Source: an uncultured Anaerolineales bacterium | GTDB lineage: Bacteria > Chloroflexota > Anaerolineae > Anaerolineales > Villigracilaceae | DNA: 6,259 nt | NCBI GenBank assembly: GCA_938008865.1 | Contig: CALLJA010000198.1 | Location: 1-6,259, forward strand | Direction of reading: 5' to 3' | Part shown: piece after piece, positions 4,501 through 6,259 of the stretch | Layout: every line of letters starts with the position of its first letter | Numbering within the stretch: the first letter of the stretch is position 1 | Made by a program: the position numbers and the translations under genes | Notes under the pieces: generated by a model | The model's input: the letters and a program-made list of their open reading frames with translations, nothing else | What the model was told of the DNA's origin: nothing | The model's database searches: none

Positions 4501-4905
4501 ATGTCTGAAAAGAAGATTCGTGTGCTCGTCGCCAAGCCCGGCCTGGACGGGCATGACCGCGGCGCAAAAGTGGTGGCCCGCGCCCTGCGCGATGCGGGCA
4601 TGGAAGTCATCTACACCGGGCTGCGCCAGACCCCTGAAATGATCGCGGAAGCCGCCCTGCAAGAGGACGTGGACGTGGTCGGCCTGTCGATCCTCTCGGG
4701 CGCGCACATGGCGCTGGCCCCGCGCATCCTGGACCTGCTCAAGGCCAACGGTCAGACGCACGTCAAGGTCTTTCTGGGCGGCATCATCCCCGACGAAGAC
4801 CTGCCGCGGCTGAAGGAAATGGGCGTGACCGGCGTGTACGGCCCGGGCGCCAACACCGAAGACATCATCAACGACATCCGCGGCGCGCTGGCTGAAAAGG
4901 CTTAA
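4501..4905 (+). CDS. Methylmalonyl-CoA mutase small subunit / cobalamin-binding domain protein
   Basis: A 134-residue stand-alone B12-binding domain. It holds adenosylcobalamin in base-off/His-on form for a carbon-skeleton mutase, most likely the methylmalonyl-CoA mutase that interconverts (R)-methylmalonyl-CoA and succinyl-CoA. The diagnostic DxHxxG motif is DGHDRG (16-21), with H18 as the cobalt ligand. SxL is S64-I-L66 and the GG motif is LGGIIP (93-98). KPGLDGHDRGAKV is the typical mutase version rather than that of methionine synthase or corrinoid methyltransferases. The length fits the C-terminal domain alone, so the organism uses a split mutase, as in many archaea and some bacteria. 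The catalytic TIM-barrel subunit is not in this window. It is followed by meaB after 6 nt, a standard functional pairing. Isobutyryl-CoA, ethylmalonyl-CoA and 2-hydroxyisobutyryl-CoA mutase small subunits are close relatives and cannot be excluded. Confidence 0.9.
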   Translation: MSEKKIRVLVAKPGLDGHDRGAKVVARALRDAGMEVIYTGLRQTPEMIAEAALQEDVDVVGLSILSGAHMALAPRILDLLKANGQTHVKVFLGGIIPDEDLPRLKEMGVTGVYGPGANTEDIINDIRGALAEKA

Positions 4906-4911
4906 CCGCTC

Positions 4912-5913
4912 GTGACGCTGGCCGCTTCCATCCTGGCCGGTGACAGGCTGTCGCTGGCTCGCTTGTTGACCCAGGTCGAGAACGATTCGCCCGAAGGCCG
5001 CGCCGCGCTGACGGACCTCTTCCCACACACAGGACGGGCGCACCTGGTCGGCGTGACGGGCGCGCCCGGCACGGGCAAATCTTCGCTGGTCAACCAACTG
5101 GCCTTGCACTACCGCAAACAAGCGGATCAGCGCGTGGCTGTCGTGGCCGTGGACCCGTCCAGTCCGTTCACGGGTGGGGCGGTATTGGGAGACCGCGTGC
5201 GTATGCGCGACCTGAGCGGCGACCCGAACGTCTTCATCCGTTCGATGGCTTCGCGCGGGTCCCTCGGCGGGCTGGCCCAGGCCACCGCGGGTATGGTGCA
5301 GGTGTTCGACGCGGCGGGCTTCGATGTGATCCTAATCGAGACCGTGGGCGCGGGTCAGAGCGAAGTGGACATTGCGCGCCTGGCGCATACCACCCTGGTG
5401 GTGGAGGCGCCCGGCCTGGGTGACGACATCCAGGCCATCAAGGCGGGCATCCTGGAGATCGCCGATATTTTGGTGATCAACAAGGCTGACCGTCCCGGGG
5501 TCGAAAACACCGAACGGGCACTCAAGTCCACGCTGGAGCTGGCTCACCCGGCCCAGCGTGTCTTTCGTCACCACGGGCAGTACATGTCGGTGGCGGTGGA
5601 CCTGCCTATCGACAAGCAGATGTGGATTCCGCCCATTCAGAAGACGGTCTCGACCGAAGGGCGCGGCATCCCCGAACTGGTTGAGGCCATCGCCCGCCAT
5701 GCGGAGCATCTCCGCTCGAGCGGGGATTGGGCCGCTCGTGAGCGAGCCAGGCTCGAGGTCGAGTTGGAGATGTTGATCCAGGAGGCGCTGGTGGCGCGTT
5801 TCAGCGCGAGCGTCCCGCCGCAGAAGATTCAGCAGACCGTGGAGCGCATGGCGAAGCGCGATCTCTCGCCTTGGGAGGCGGCCAATTTCCTGATGAACGG
5901 AGCATCCGAATGA
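4912..5913 (+). CDS. meaB: MeaB/ArgK-family G3E P-loop GTPase, chaperone of methylmalonyl-CoA mutase
   Basis: A 333-residue cytoplasmic GTPase that gates delivery of adenosylcobalamin to methylmalonyl-CoA mutase and protects or repairs the inactivated enzyme. Walker A is GAPGTGKS (50-57). The Mg/switch region is VDPSSPFTGGAVLGDRVRM (80-98), with RSMASRGSLGGLA at 110-122. Switch II/Walker B is IETVGAGQSEVD (142-153), and the base-specificity motif is NKAD (190-193). The C-terminal helices (about 255-329) match the family's dimerisation arm. Length is normal. The gene opens with GTG at 4912, 6 nt after the mutase stop codon. The nearest purine-rich site is AAAAGG at 4895-4900, 11 nt away and inside the preceding gene, so translation is probably coupled to the mutase subunit. 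Its stop overlaps the next start as ATGA. The old 'ArgK / arginine transport kinase' label for the family should not be used. Confidence 0.95.
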   Translation: MTLAASILAGDRLSLARLLTQVENDSPEGRAALTDLFPHTGRAHLVGVTGAPGTGKSSLVNQLALHYRKQADQRVAVVAVDPSSPFTGGAVLGDRVRMRDLSGDPNVFIRSMASRGSLGGLAQATAGMVQVFDAAGFDVILIETVGAGQSEVDIARLAHTTLVVEAPGLGDDIQAIKAGILEIADILVINKADRPGVENTERALKSTLELAHPAQRVFRHHGQYMSVAVDLPIDKQMWIPPIQKTVSTEGRGIPELVEAIARHAEHLRSSGDWAARERARLEVELEMLIQEALVARFSASVPPQKIQQTVERMAKRDLSPWEAANFLMNGASE

Positions 5914-6259
5914 GCATTATTTGCGGAGAGCGCGTGCGTCTGCGCGCCGTCGAGCGTGAGGATGTGCAAAAGTTCTACGTCTGGGTCAACGACCCTGAAG
6001 TGACGCGCGGACTTTCGCTTTACCTGCCCATGTCGAGCCTGGACGAGGAAAAGTGGTTCGATGGGCTGCAGAACCGCGACCCGCACCAGAGGCCGATGTC
6101 CATCGAGATGAAGGACGGCGACGGCTGGACGCTGATCGGCAACTGCGCGGTGTTCGACCTCGATTGGGTGGTCCGCTCGGCGGAACTGGGCATCATGGTC
6201 GGCGAGAAGTCGGTCTGGAACCAGGGCTACGGCACCGAGGTCATGACCCTGCTGCTGAA
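5910..6259 (+). CDS. GNAT-family N-acetyltransferase (RimJ/RimL-like), truncated by the window end
   Basis: An open frame starts at ATG 5910 and remains open to the last base, giving 116 complete codons; the C-terminus lies outside the window. It begins MSIICGERVRLRAVEREDV, the usual opening of Acetyltransf_3-type (RimJ/RimL-like) enzymes. There is a W/F-containing substrate region (WFDGLQNRD, 49-57), a GNCAVFDLDW strand (78-87), AELGIMVGE (91-99) and the acetyl-CoA-binding motif A with QGYGTEVM (105-112). It should transfer an acetyl group from acetyl-CoA to an amine on a protein N-terminus, amino sugar or small molecule; the substrate is unknown. The start overlaps the meaB stop (ATGA), so it is translationally coupled and belongs to the mutase operon. 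A dedicated role in mutase or CoA metabolism is only a guess, since GNAT genes often sit in unrelated operons. Confidence 0.88.
   Translation, partial: MSIICGERVRLRAVEREDVQKFYVWVNDPEVTRGLSLYLPMSSLDEEKWFDGLQNRDPHQRPMSIEMKDGDGWTLIGNCAVFDLDWVVRSAELGIMVGEKSVWNQGYGTEVMTLLL

Noticed and set aside
4477..5121. Minus-strand open frame opposite the mutase subunit and meaB (also 5332-5709)
   Set aside because: It is antisense to two strongly supported genes, shows no domain, and has no plausible start context.
1..6259. Mobile element, defence system, CRISPR or phage content
   Set aside because: No transposase, integrase, nuclease, repeat-spacer array or composition break was seen. The genes are metabolic or housekeeping in style with uniform codon use by eye.

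Overview
This window looks like ordinary chromosome from a GC-rich bacterium with strongly coding-biased, tightly packed genes. The gene set fits a Chloroflexota (Anaerolineae-like) genome best: a two-subunit class I fumarase, a stand-alone B12-binding mutase subunit next to a MeaB GTPase, and a member of the family usually labelled 'quinate 5-dehydrogenase'. That placement is inference from gene content and style, since no rRNA or marker gene is present. No tRNA, rRNA, CRISPR array, transposase or phage gene was seen.

Layout. Five genes occupy the left two thirds and are all read on the minus strand. In transcription order (right to left) they are fumarase alpha (3495-4373), fumarase beta (2825-3451), a terminator at 2783-2818, a fresh promoter at about 2747-2775, the quinate 5-dehydrogenase-like protein (1811-2716), a MobA-like nucleotidyltransferase with a lysine-rich tail (682-1740), a hairpin at 633-666, and a PAP2-family membrane phosphatase (57-617). 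A perfect 15-bp-arm palindrome closes the left edge. On the right, starting from a short divergent regulatory region (4374-4500), three genes run on the plus strand in a very tight cluster: the cobalamin-binding mutase subunit (4501-4905), meaB (4912-5913, 6-nt gap), and a GNAT acetyltransferase that overlaps meaB by ATGA and runs off the window at 6259.

How the genes fit together. The two operons flanking the divergent region can be joined metabolically. A B12-dependent methylmalonyl-CoA mutase (small subunit here, catalytic subunit elsewhere), guarded by MeaB, makes succinyl-CoA. After oxidation to fumarate, the class I iron-sulfur fumarase converts this to malate. This is the normal propionate/methylmalonyl to TCA-cycle route. 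A 13-bp palindrome in the shared intergenic region is a plausible operator for either or both operons.

The least understood part is the pair at 682-2716, a nucleotidyltransferase with an atypical N-terminal loop and a histone H1/AlgP-like basic tail next to a conserved protein of doubtful function. I found no clear evidence of an undescribed system, and that pair is the best place to look.
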